IMG/VR virus record: IMGVR_UViG_3300027333_000122 | Location: 1 to 25,841 of that record | Strand: one strand, 5' to 3' | DNA length: 25,841 bases | From: a virus | Part shown: positions 16,901-23,856 of the stretch, in pieces | How the letters are laid out: each line of letters opens with the position of its first letter | Numbering within the stretch: position 1 is the stretch's first letter | The notes under the pieces: generated by a model | The model's input: only the letters and a program-made list of their open reading frames with translations | What the model was told of the DNA's origin: nothing | Databases searched by the model: none | Program-made: the position numbers and the translations under genes

Positions 16901-19900
16901 GCGGCAAGACCCTGGCCCAGCTCGACTCCGACTACCTCCAGGCCATCTGGGTTCGCGTCTACGACCAGACCTACCATGAGCGGGGCTACCGCATCATCTC
17001 GCCGGAGGGGCAGTTCACCGAGTGGGCCACCAACCTCGACGGGGAATCCCGCAGCAAGACTGCTTGGGGCTCCTTCACGGAGATCGGCAAGGCCATCTCG
17101 GTCTTCAAGAATGGCGACATCGCCAACATCAGCGACGCACTGGGCGGCCAGCACAAGGTCCGCAACTTCTACAACAACATCTTCAACCCGGCCAGCGCGC
17201 ACGGCGACGTGACCATCGACACGCACGCGGTGGCCGCGGCGCTGCTGCGCCCCCTGTCTGGCAGCGCCGACGAAGTGCTGCACAACTTCGGCAGCGGTGG
17301 CGCCGCCAACTCCAGCATCTTCGGCGCCAAGGGCACCTACGGCATCTACGCCGAGGCCTACCGGCGCGCAGCAGAGCAGCGCGGTGTCCTGCCCCGCGAG
17401 ATGCAGTCGATCACGTGGGAGGCCGTGCGCGGGCTGTACACTGCCAAGTTCAAAGCGCAAAATGCGAACGTGGCCGCGATCGACGCGATCTGGGCCAAGT
17501 ACAAAAAGCGAAAGGCCAGCCTCGATGACACCCGCACCCAGCTCCTCGCCCTCGCCGGCGGAGTCAACCCTCCAACCTGGGAGCAACGACCCGGTGCTCC
17601 AGCATCTGAAACTCCTTGGGCTTCCTCTTACACGCAAGAACTACGTGCAAGCAGCGGGGCTGACGGAGCCGCTGGAGGCGGAGCACGAAGCGCTGGTGTC
17701 CTCGCTCAATCTGGAGGCGTAAATGGACGAGACCAGCAGGCCGGAAACGGAAGCGGACGGGATCAGGGCGGAAGCCTTGCGCCGCTTGAAGGTGCGCCGA
17801 ATGTTGCTGGTGCCGCAGGCCCAGACCCCCGCCTCGTCGCCGTCGCCGAGCAATACGCCCGCAGCATCGGAATCGACCTCACCCGCCAAGCCGAGTATGT
17901 AACGGTCGACCCAGAGCGCGCCGCCAAGATCGCGGCCGCGTATGACGCCATGGCGCACGCACCGCAGGACTCTGCGGTCAAAGAAGCGTACCAGAACCTG
18001 ATCGCCCAGACCCTGGCGCAGTATCGCGCCCTGGAGGCTGCCGGGTACAAGTTCTTCCTGGTCGACGAGACCACCGATCCCTACGCCGGGAACCCGTGGA
18101 ACGCCATGCGCGACCTGCGGGCCAACCAGCGCATGGGGGTGTTCGCCACTGAGGCCGGTTTCGGTTCTGGCGGCCAGCTCAACATCGGGCTCGCGGACCC
18201 CGCGGGCGGCGCCAACCTGGACCCCGCCACGGTGCTCGCTGCGCTGCAGGAAGTCGGTGCTGTCGCTCAGGCCTCCGAGGTCTTCACCTCTGACACGGAG
18301 CCCACGCTCGTGGTCAAGGTCAAGCAGGCCCTGACCAAAGAGCAGGGCGACCGGCTGAGCACGATGCTCGGACAGGAGGCCATTGCGCAACGCACGGACG
18401 ACGAGAGCGGTGCGCTGTTCGGCCCTGCCGCCGACAAGTGGGGGGACTTCAACCCTGAGTTCTTCATCACCATCGACGGCACCCGGGCCAGCGAAGTCGC
18501 CAACCCCCTGCTGGCCGACACCGGCCTGCTGTGGCCTTACGGCAGCGTCGATGGTCCGATGAAGCGCGTGCTGGCCAATGACCTGTTCCGCGCCGTGCAC
18601 GACGCTTTCGGCCACGGCCTGGAGGGTTCTGGCTTCCGCGCACAGGGTGAGGAGAACGCGTGGCAGGCCCACGTGCGCCTCTTCACTGGCAGCGCGGTGG
18701 GCGCCATCACCAGCGAGACCCGCGGTCAAAACAGCTGGCTGAACTACGGCCCCTACGGTGAGCGCAACCAGACTGCCAAGGTCGAGGACACGGTCTTCGC
18801 CGAGCAGAAGACTGGCCTCATGCCGGAGTGGACCTGGACCGAAGGCCGCGTCAGCGACGAGGGCCTGACCGAGCGCGAGCAAGCCATCCGAGCCGAAGGC
18901 CGGGCCGGGCGCCCGAGCGGTGTCCTGAACCAGAGCGGAGGCACCATCGAGGTCGACGGCGTTGCGCGCCCCCGCACGAACAGCGACGGGCAAGCCATCG
19001 CGGAGACCGACGAAGAGCTCATCAACTTCTGGCGGTGGTTCCGGGACAGCAAGGTCGTGGACAGCTCTGGGCGCCCGATCCCGGTCTACCACGGAGCCAA
19101 GAACGCAGGCTTTGACCGGTTCGACACGGACGGCCAAGGCAAGACGCGCGGCACGGGCGCGTGGTTCACGACAGACAGCAGCCATGCAAGGAGCTACTCC
19201 GGTCGGCGCGCTCAAGACGTGTCACGCCTCACCGGCGCCGACATTGTGCGCGCAGGCGGCACTGACGACGGCAACGTGACTGTCGACCCTGTCGAAGGCG
19301 TCGAGGTCGAGGTGCAGGTTTCCTCTAAGGGGGACAAAGAGTGGCGGTTCTTTGAGTCCGAAGAGGCGGCGCGCGAGGAGCTCGGCTACGAGCCGAGCGA
19401 CGACATGCCGTTTCGCCCCCTGTCCGGGGTCCGGGTCGTCAACTACATCAGCGGGTACGAGGACACCTTCGTTGGCTCGGGCCAAGAGGCGGCCGCCTGG
19501 ATCGACGAGAGCAACGTCTTGGACGCCATGGATGCGCCGGGTGTCTACTCCGTCTACCTGTCCCTGCAAGACCCCGTCGAGTTCGACTGGGAAGGCAACA
19601 ACTGGAACAGCGGCCCGGGCGGCGATCGGTGGCTGGTCTACGACACGAACGACGAGCTGGTCGGGGACTACGACACGGAGGAAGAAGCGCAAGCCGCACT
19701 CGCGGACATGGGTGGGGAGGGCGAGATCCAGCAGATGCCGGGAGAAGGCCCGACTACCGATGATGCTGCGCGCGACGCACGCGACATGGGTGGCGACGGG
19801 GTCGAGTTCACCAACATCTCAGACCCCGGCCCGTTCGGTGGCGGGGAGGGGCTGAACACCGTCTACGTTGCGTTCAACCCGGAGCAGGTCAAAGCTGTTC

Positions 19901-21942
19901 GCGGCAACCGCGGCACCTTCGACCCGAAGAACGAGGACATCTTCCGCCAGGGCCCGCGCGGCCAGTTCCAGCCCAGCACCAACGTCGTGGCTCTGCTGGC
20001 CAACGCCAACAAGTCGACCTTCCTGCACGAGTCCGGGCACTTCTACCTCGAGATGATGGCGGACCTCGCCAGCATGCCGAACCCCCCGCAGTTCATCGTC
20101 GATGACATGGCCAAGGTCTTCAAATGGTTTGGCGTCAAGGACCTCGCCGGCTGGCAGGCCCTGCCGTTCGAGAAGAAGCGCCCGCTGCACGAGAAGTTTG
20201 CCGAGGGCTTCGAGCAGTACCTGTTCGAGGGTCGGGCCCCGAGCGTCGAGCTGCGCAGCGTTTTCGCGTCGTTCGCGTCCTGGCTCAAAGACATCTATCG
20301 CACCGTGCGCGACTTCGCCAAGGCCAGTGGCAACGGGCTGAACGACGAAGTGCGCGGCGTGTTTGATCGGCTCCTGGCAGCCGATGAAGAGATCAGCCGC
20401 GTGCGCGAGCTCGAGACCTTCGAGGCCATCTTCAAGTCGGCCGAGCAGGCAGGCATGACGCCCGAAGAGTGGCAGGCCTACAAGGCCCAGCAGCAGGCCG
20501 CGATCGACAAAGCGATGGAGCTCATGCAGCCGCGCGTGCTGCGCGACATGCAGTGGGCCATCGGTGCCCACAACCGCGCGCTGGCCAAGATCCGCCGCGA
20601 GATGGCCGCCAAGCGCAAGGAGATCCGCGAGCAGGTCGAGCAGGAAGTCGACGCGCTGCCGCAGTTCGCGGCCGGCAAGGCCCTGGCAGATGGGCAGGCC
20701 GAGTTCGAGCTGGACCCCACTGCCGCCGACTTCAATGCCGCAGCCCTGGCGGACGCATACGGGTTCCCCTCCATCGACGCCATGTACTCCGCTGTCGAGG
20801 CTGCTGCCGGCACGCGCGACAGCGTGGCCGACGCTTTGACCGACCAGCGCATGCTCGAGCAGGAAGGCCTGCTGGCCACCGCCAAGGGCATGGAGACCGC
20901 CGCAGCTGAAGCCGTCATGAACGAGGCGCAGGCCAAGTTCGTTGCGACTGAGCTGTTGGCCCTGGAGCGCGCCGGCAAGCAAAACGAGAAGACCGCAACG
21001 GGCGGCACGGTCAACGTGCTCGACCGTGCTGCGCGCGATTTCGCCAAGGAGCTGGTGGGCCGGCGCGGCTTGGCCGAGATCGACCCCGCACGCTTCCCTG
21101 TGCCGGGCTCCCGCCGCGCAGCTGCGGCTTCGATGTTCCGCGCAGCCGCCAACCGCGCAGGCGCCCTGGCCAACAAGGCGCTGGCCGGCGGAGACACCGC
21201 TGCGGCGGCCCAAGCCAAGCGTGACCAGACGCTCAACACCTACGCTGCGGTCGAGGCGCAGAAGGCCCGCGACGAGATGAACGGGATCTTCGAGTTCTTC
21301 GGCCGGGTGACGCGCGGCAACGAGCAGAAGCTGGTGGACAAGGGCCGCGACCCCGACATCGTCAACGCGGCCCGCGCCGTGCTGGCTGCTTTCGGTGTCA
21401 GCCCCCGCACCGAGAAGTCGGCGCGCGAGTACCTGGACGCGGTCAAGGCCTACGACCCCGGCCTCTACGCTGTGATCGAGCCGAGCATCACGGCGGCAGA
21501 GCAGCAGGCCAAGCCTGCCAACCAGCTGACCATGGCCGAGCTGCGGGACCTGCGCGACGAGGTCAAGGCCCTGTGGGATCTGGCCAAGCGCTCGCGCCAG
21601 ATGGAGGTCGAGGGCAACATGCTGGACCTCGCCGACGCTGAGCTGCAGCTGCAGCAGCGGCTCGAAGACATCGGCATCCCCGACACCCTGCCGGGCGATG
21701 ACGGACGGCGAGAAGGCGTTGCGCAAGCTGCAGTTCTTCCTGGCCGCCGCCACCCGAATGGAGTCTTGGGTCGAGCGCATGGACGGCCGTTTCGGCGGGC
21801 CGTTCGCTCGGCTGGTGTTCGGCCCGGTCAAGGACGCGGCCAACAAGTACCGCAAGGACAAGGCCGCCCGCATCGAGCAGTTCGTCAAGCTGCTCGATGG
21901 CATCAAACCGTTCATGACGGCAAAGTCTGTCGCGGCCCTTGA
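13912..21942 (+). CDS. Giant polyvalent internal virion protein (ART, HDxxGH and metallopeptidase domains)
   Basis: The 2,676-codon frame has several modules. Residues 1-30 have WxxDP repeats (WQNDPLV, PWESDP). Residues ~70-600 are helical with GTEFTQEFTENLL near 299. At ~610-745 is an ART-like domain (FHFSK, GTGLKGSNQE, YFYVD). Residues ~870-1200 carry AVLSPQKDW (944-952), TIDTHA (1102-1107) and ITWEAVRGLY, perhaps helix-hairpin-helix-like. Residues ~1215-1303 are a Gly/Ala linker. At ~1304-1660 lies a phage domain with HDAFGH (His1563, His1568), GEENAW and ETRGQNSW. At ~1690-2015 is an ADP-ribosyltransferase domain (YHGAK 1726-1730, SYSGR, FNPEQVK). HESGH (2039-2043) plus FAEGFE forms a zincin-like metallopeptidase; helices follow. 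Such polyvalent proteins are injected to modify host targets or defences; targets here are unknown. From residue 2596 (base 21697) the sequence is out-of-frame shadow of the next gene. Confidence 0.85.
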   Translation: MAAWQNDPLVGDASGAKPWESDPTEASDGPGASAVIPLAARQNPDAAAKASRMSRETGISFDTALRNSPELELRLNTQRAAEAAAKTVTLSRYMADYEFAAKAHDEAERLGAVERTVRGLGGGLLSPLEPTLRGAGEVLGMVQRRGIQGIADLVLPEPMAGGKPTPDSLTGPSVAEGWRAAAAGVGEFSREVTGIDPRAATFYDNVLSGLGQLPTQIALSLATGGTSNFAQGVGIMADKTDKDPNKATGAGDLALLLGGAITMVTEKITERVIPKGLMDGKALDMSRAATAGRIAIAGGTEFTQEFTENLLHDVTRKALVNPDAPIQIEQSLEEGGVGGVVGAVARTVVESALRIRARNVRANTAEDDATRLQQLMSAVGQLRLLERDRASVADFVQAAAADSDNAPTHLYMDGRTLGEVLDQGGISVDQLKEMLPAVASQLEAVGTNSPVAIPVGELMAALPGTNLEQVFLQNLRSTPEGLSQLEATAAREQTEQLLNQEITRIGGQLAQTQQFMAERDEIQTILADEITRTGNGGLTQTDAQKSATLVAAGMASVAARLRTSGDARFENITPMGLFNMYRMRVADSVVGAQDTLSSTNTKLGQLDNVEAFHFSKAERRVISTAMFGTGLKGSNQETYATAQDARLRKRAYFYVDKGTGINPEAGVGGIGHKASLSNIYDGDSDPLRLKGRGGQLDFESRVLDAGFSGYLTRMEGGQSGQVILLGDQTVQPEVLGPTGKTQGAVVPAAKPRESRGRDIVTDALKARTDLPAGALSPQRWAEVLGKLMPETAAALQEAGVLEGTGSMYKSDLIKAYEAATPEPVYAQPVSTRVPTAVKALENPLEDMLVIGLDAAKADPKAFAKNVELLRGYLNFRDNKSASTPEKAAEQFISHAVDNLLWLFDQVPAETRVRSKLWYDGARAIAEQWAAKYGITEAQAAGMLAVLSPQKDWYQNVSLAERVLDVMSSKQDFAWTAEMDATMASLPAISETDAAAIRGKTLAQLDSDYLQAIWVRVYDQTYHERGYRIISPEGQFTEWATNLDGESRSKTAWGSFTEIGKAISVFKNGDIANISDALGGQHKVRNFYNNIFNPASAHGDVTIDTHAVAAALLRPLSGSADEVLHNFGSGGAANSSIFGAKGTYGIYAEAYRRAAEQRGVLPREMQSITWEAVRGLYTAKFKAQNANVAAIDAIWAKYKKRKASLDDTRTQLLALAGGVNPPTWEQRPGAPASETPWASSYTQELRASSGADGAAGGGARSAGVLAQSGGVNGRDQQAGNGSGRDQGGSLAPLEGAPNVAGAAGPDPRLVAVAEQYARSIGIDLTRQAEYVTVDPERAAKIAAAYDAMAHAPQDSAVKEAYQNLIAQTLAQYRALEAAGYKFFLVDETTDPYAGNPWNAMRDLRANQRMGVFATEAGFGSGGQLNIGLADPAGGANLDPATVLAALQEVGAVAQASEVFTSDTEPTLVVKVKQALTKEQGDRLSTMLGQEAIAQRTDDESGALFGPAADKWGDFNPEFFITIDGTRASEVANPLLADTGLLWPYGSVDGPMKRVLANDLFRAVHDAFGHGLEGSGFRAQGEENAWQAHVRLFTGSAVGAITSETRGQNSWLNYGPYGERNQTAKVEDTVFAEQKTGLMPEWTWTEGRVSDEGLTEREQAIRAEGRAGRPSGVLNQSGGTIEVDGVARPRTNSDGQAIAETDEELINFWRWFRDSKVVDSSGRPIPVYHGAKNAGFDRFDTDGQGKTRGTGAWFTTDSSHARSYSGRRAQDVSRLTGADIVRAGGTDDGNVTVDPVEGVEVEVQVSSKGDKEWRFFESEEAAREELGYEPSDDMPFRPLSGVRVVNYISGYEDTFVGSGQEAAAWIDESNVLDAMDAPGVYSVYLSLQDPVEFDWEGNNWNSGPGGDRWLVYDTNDELVGDYDTEEEAQAALADMGGEGEIQQMPGEGPTTDDAARDARDMGGDGVEFTNISDPGPFGGGEGLNTVYVAFNPEQVKAVRGNRGTFDPKNEDIFRQGPRGQFQPSTNVVALLANANKSTFLHESGHFYLEMMADLASMPNPPQFIVDDMAKVFKWFGVKDLAGWQALPFEKKRPLHEKFAEGFEQYLFEGRAPSVELRSVFASFASWLKDIYRTVRDFAKASGNGLNDEVRGVFDRLLAADEEISRVRELETFEAIFKSAEQAGMTPEEWQAYKAQQQAAIDKAMELMQPRVLRDMQWAIGAHNRALAKIRREMAAKRKEIREQVEQEVDALPQFAAGKALADGQAEFELDPTAADFNAAALADAYGFPSIDAMYSAVEAAAGTRDSVADALTDQRMLEQEGLLATAKGMETAAAEAVMNEAQAKFVATELLALERAGKQNEKTATGGTVNVLDRAARDFAKELVGRRGLAEIDPARFPVPGSRRAAAASMFRAAANRAGALANKALAGGDTAAAAQAKRDQTLNTYAAVEAQKARDEMNGIFEFFGRVTRGNEQKLVDKGRDPDIVNAARAVLAAFGVSPRTEKSAREYLDAVKAYDPGLYAVIEPSITAAEQQAKPANQLTMAELRDLRDEVKALWDLAKRSRQMEVEGNMLDLADAELQLQQRLEDIGIPDTLPGDDGRREGVAQAAVLPGRRHPNGVLGRAHGRPFRRAVRSAGVRPGQGRGQQVPQGQGRPHRAVRQAARWHQTVHDGKVCRGP
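17525..17722 (+). CDS. Nested small gene with PLTRxNY motif (inside the giant gene, +1 frame)
   Basis: ATG 17525 opens a 65-aa frame, +1 relative to the giant gene, ending at TAA 17720-17722. The C-terminal two thirds (NDPVLQHLKLLGLPLTRKNY followed by VQAAGLTEPLEAEHEALV) match a pattern I know from free-standing small phage proteins: N-PVL-x-MK-x-x-GIPLTRENYL-x-x-A...E-x-E. Over 17581-17722, 35 of 46 sense codons in this frame end in G or C, against 16 of 48 giant-frame codons over 17581-17724; elsewhere in the giant gene GC-ending codons dominate. That points to this frame as the one under selection. AAAGG (17511-17515) lies nine bases before the ATG. Function is unknown. Confidence 0.7.
   Translation: MTPAPSSSPSPAESTLQPGSNDPVLQHLKLLGLPLTRKNYVQAAGLTEPLEAEHEALVSSLNLEA
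17713..17717 (+). promoter_or_regulatory. Strong ribosome site inside the giant gene (GGAGG)
   Basis: GGAGG, five bases before ATG 17723 and overlapping the end of the first nested ORF (CTGGAGGCGTAAATG). A good Shine-Dalgarno site with a TAA/ATG junction in the same frame is what one expects at a real gene boundary, not inside a linker. Confidence 0.6.
17723..17902 (+). CDS. Second nested small ORF (inside the giant gene, +1 frame)
   Basis: ATG 17723 follows the TAA of the first nested ORF directly. The product is 59 aa: an acidic start (MDETSRPETEADG), a basic amphipathic stretch (IRAEALRRLKVRRMLLVP), then a Ser/Pro/Thr-rich tail. I do not recognise it. In 17723-17821, 29 of 33 codons in this frame end in G or C, versus 16 of 32 in the giant frame over 17725-17820. 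From about 17824 the giant frame is again well biased, where its next conserved domain starts. The tail of this ORF therefore overlaps conserved giant-gene coding, and only the first ~33 codons show their own coding signature. Confidence 0.55.
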   Translation: MDETSRPETEADGIRAEALRRLKVRRMLLVPQAQTPASSPSPSNTPAASESTSPAKPSM

Positions 21943-23797
21943 GCTCAACTACACCTTCGGGCGCGACGGTGGCGGCGCGATGAACGAGATCCTGCACGCC
22001 CTGCTGCACACCGGAAACGCCAGCAACAAGCGCAAGCTGCTGCTGGGCCGGGGCTGGGCAACGCAGAACGCCGACGGCAGCCTGGACACCTCGAAGTGGG
22101 ATACCTTCATCAAGCGCATGGCTGACGATGGCGTGCTCAGGAAGGAGCACATGGACTTCGTGCAGGGCGTCTGGGACCTGCTGGAGGACATGAAGCCAGC
22201 CGCGCAAGAGGCACACCGCACGGTCTATGGCCGCTACTTCAGCGAGATCACCGCGGAGCCCGTGCAGACCCCCTTCGGCGAGTACCGTGGCGGCTACGCC
22301 CCGGCCCAGGTCGACACGGCCCTGGTGGTCGACGGCGAGCTGCGCAAGCTGGCCGAGGCAGAGAACGAGAACATGGCGTTCTCCTTCCCCTCGACCAACC
22401 GCGGCTTCACCAAGGGCCGTGTCGAATACAACCGGCCGCTCAAGCTGGACCTGCGCACGCTGACCCAACACATCGACAAGGTCCTGCTCTTCACGCACAT
22501 GCAGTCGGCGGTGACCGACGTCAACCGGCTGCTGCGGCGCAAGGGCGTTGGCCAGCCGCTGGCCCGGGTCGAGCCCACCGCGTACTCCGGCCTGCTGATG
22601 CCCTGGCTGAACACCGCTGCGCGGCAAGCCGTTGAAACTCCGGTGGTCGGGGACGGCGGGTTGCTGCGGTTCTTCACCGCGCTGCGCGGCCGTGCCGGTC
22701 TGGCCACGATGATGGCCAACGTCAGCAACACGGCGCAGCAGGTGACGGGCCTCATGGGTGCTGCGGCCAAGCTCAAGTCCAACAACATGAAGCCGGCCGC
22801 CATCATCACCAGCATGGCGCGCTACGTTGCTGGGCCCAAGGAGTTCACCGCGCAGGTGGCTGCGGCCAGCGACTACATGGCCAACCGCATGGACAGCGAA
22901 GTCGCGGCAATGCACGGACTGATGGAAGAGGTGCTGGTGAACCCGTCGCTGCTCAAGCGTGGGCAGGCCTGGACAGCCAAGCACGCCTACTTCATGCAGT
23001 CCGCTGTCGACAACATCTTCAGCCCGGTGGTCTGGACGGCAGGCTTCAACCAAGCCGTCGAGCAGGGCATGACCGATGCAAACGCGGTGCGCTACGCCGA
23101 CAACTTGGTGCGGACCACGCAGGGCTCCAGCCTGCCCGAAGACGTCAGCCGGCTGGAGACCGGGCATCCCTTCGTGCGCATGTTCTCGCAGTTCATGGGC
23201 TACACCAACATGCTCGTGAACACCAACGGCACCGCACTGGTCAACACGTACAAGGACATGGGCTTCAAGAAGGGTGCCGGCCGGCTGTTCTTCATCGCGG
23301 TGATGGGCTACCTGGGCCAGTATTGGGTCAGCGAAGCCATCAGCCAAGCCTTCCGCGGGGGGCCTGACGACGAGGACGATGACGGCCGGGTGCTGGACGA
23401 CTGGCTGACCGCGGTGTTCGGCATGGGCACCGCCAAGGGCGTGGTCTCGGCCGTGCCGGTGGTCAACGTGGCCGGGCAGGCTGTCGCCAACCGCTTCAAC
23501 AGCAACCCGATGGACGACCGCATCAGCCCCTCGCCAGCGCTGTCGCTGCTCGAGAGCGCAGCCAACGCGCCTTTCTCGGTCAGCAAGGCTGTGTTCGGGG
23601 AAGGCAGCGAGCGCAAGGCAGTGCGCGACGTGGCCAGCATGCTGACGTTGGCCACAGGCCTGCCCTTCGCTCCGCTGGCTCGCCCGCTCAGCTTCGCGGC
23701 CGGGGTCGCCACCGAAGAGGTGCAGCCCACCAGCACCGCGGACTTCGCCCGCGGGTTGGCCACAGGCGCCGTCAGCCCTGAGAGCAGGACCCCTTGA
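21698..23797 (+). CDS. Large internal virion protein, C-terminal continuation of the giant protein
   Basis: This 699-aa frame is +1 relative to the giant gene and overlaps it by 245 bases. The start (MTDGEKALRKLQFFLAAATR, MESWVERMDG) and segments such as ALLHTGNASNKRKLLLGRGW are conserved in large podovirus internal proteins, where as I recall they continue the IGIP-x-T-x-PG segment that ends the giant frame. No good Shine-Dalgarno sequence precedes ATG 21698. A hydrophobic segment GRLFFIAVMGYLGQYWV (about 528-544) is followed by an acidic patch GGPDDEDDDG, suggesting membrane contact during ejection. Either this is a separate gene, or one polypeptide of about 3,290 residues is broken by a one-base difference or read by frameshifting. 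Confidence 0.82.
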   Translation: MTDGEKALRKLQFFLAAATRMESWVERMDGRFGGPFARLVFGPVKDAANKYRKDKAARIEQFVKLLDGIKPFMTAKSVAALELNYTFGRDGGGAMNEILHALLHTGNASNKRKLLLGRGWATQNADGSLDTSKWDTFIKRMADDGVLRKEHMDFVQGVWDLLEDMKPAAQEAHRTVYGRYFSEITAEPVQTPFGEYRGGYAPAQVDTALVVDGELRKLAEAENENMAFSFPSTNRGFTKGRVEYNRPLKLDLRTLTQHIDKVLLFTHMQSAVTDVNRLLRRKGVGQPLARVEPTAYSGLLMPWLNTAARQAVETPVVGDGGLLRFFTALRGRAGLATMMANVSNTAQQVTGLMGAAAKLKSNNMKPAAIITSMARYVAGPKEFTAQVAAASDYMANRMDSEVAAMHGLMEEVLVNPSLLKRGQAWTAKHAYFMQSAVDNIFSPVVWTAGFNQAVEQGMTDANAVRYADNLVRTTQGSSLPEDVSRLETGHPFVRMFSQFMGYTNMLVNTNGTALVNTYKDMGFKKGAGRLFFIAVMGYLGQYWVSEAISQAFRGGPDDEDDDGRVLDDWLTAVFGMGTAKGVVSAVPVVNVAGQAVANRFNSNPMDDRISPSPALSLLESAANAPFSVSKAVFGEGSERKAVRDVASMLTLATGLPFAPLARPLSFAAGVATEEVQPTSTADFARGLATGAVSPESRTP

Positions 23798-23799
23798 CA

Positions 23800-23831
23800 G
23801 TGCGGTTGCTCGGGGGCTCGCCTCCGACAAT
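23800..23831 (+). promoter_or_regulatory. Putative late promoter C (GTGCGGTTG-N17-GACAAT)
   Basis: GTGCGGTTG at 23800-23808 and GACAAT at 23826-23831 are 17 bases apart in the 59-base gap before the tail fibre gene. TTGACA (23794-23799) abuts the upstream box but has no -10 box at the usual distance. The predicted transcript would start near 23838 and include GGAG (23845-23848) before the ATG at 23857. Confidence 0.65.
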
Positions 23832-23856
23832 CCGCGCAGATGACGGAGCAGCTTAA

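Noticed and set aside
15340-17637. 765-codon open frame on the - strand inside the giant gene
   Set aside because: Antisense shadow of GC-ending codons; no domain, and no ribosome site or promoter that I could see.
19819-23830. Two long - strand frames (19819-21948 and 21563-23830)
   Set aside because: Both are reverse shadows of the giant gene and its continuation; they overlap one another and show no protein-like motifs.
23809-23830. Hairpin-like CGGGGGCTCGCCTCCG as a terminator before the tail fibre gene
   Set aside because: Short, imperfect and without a T-run; it lies inside the spacer of promoter C.
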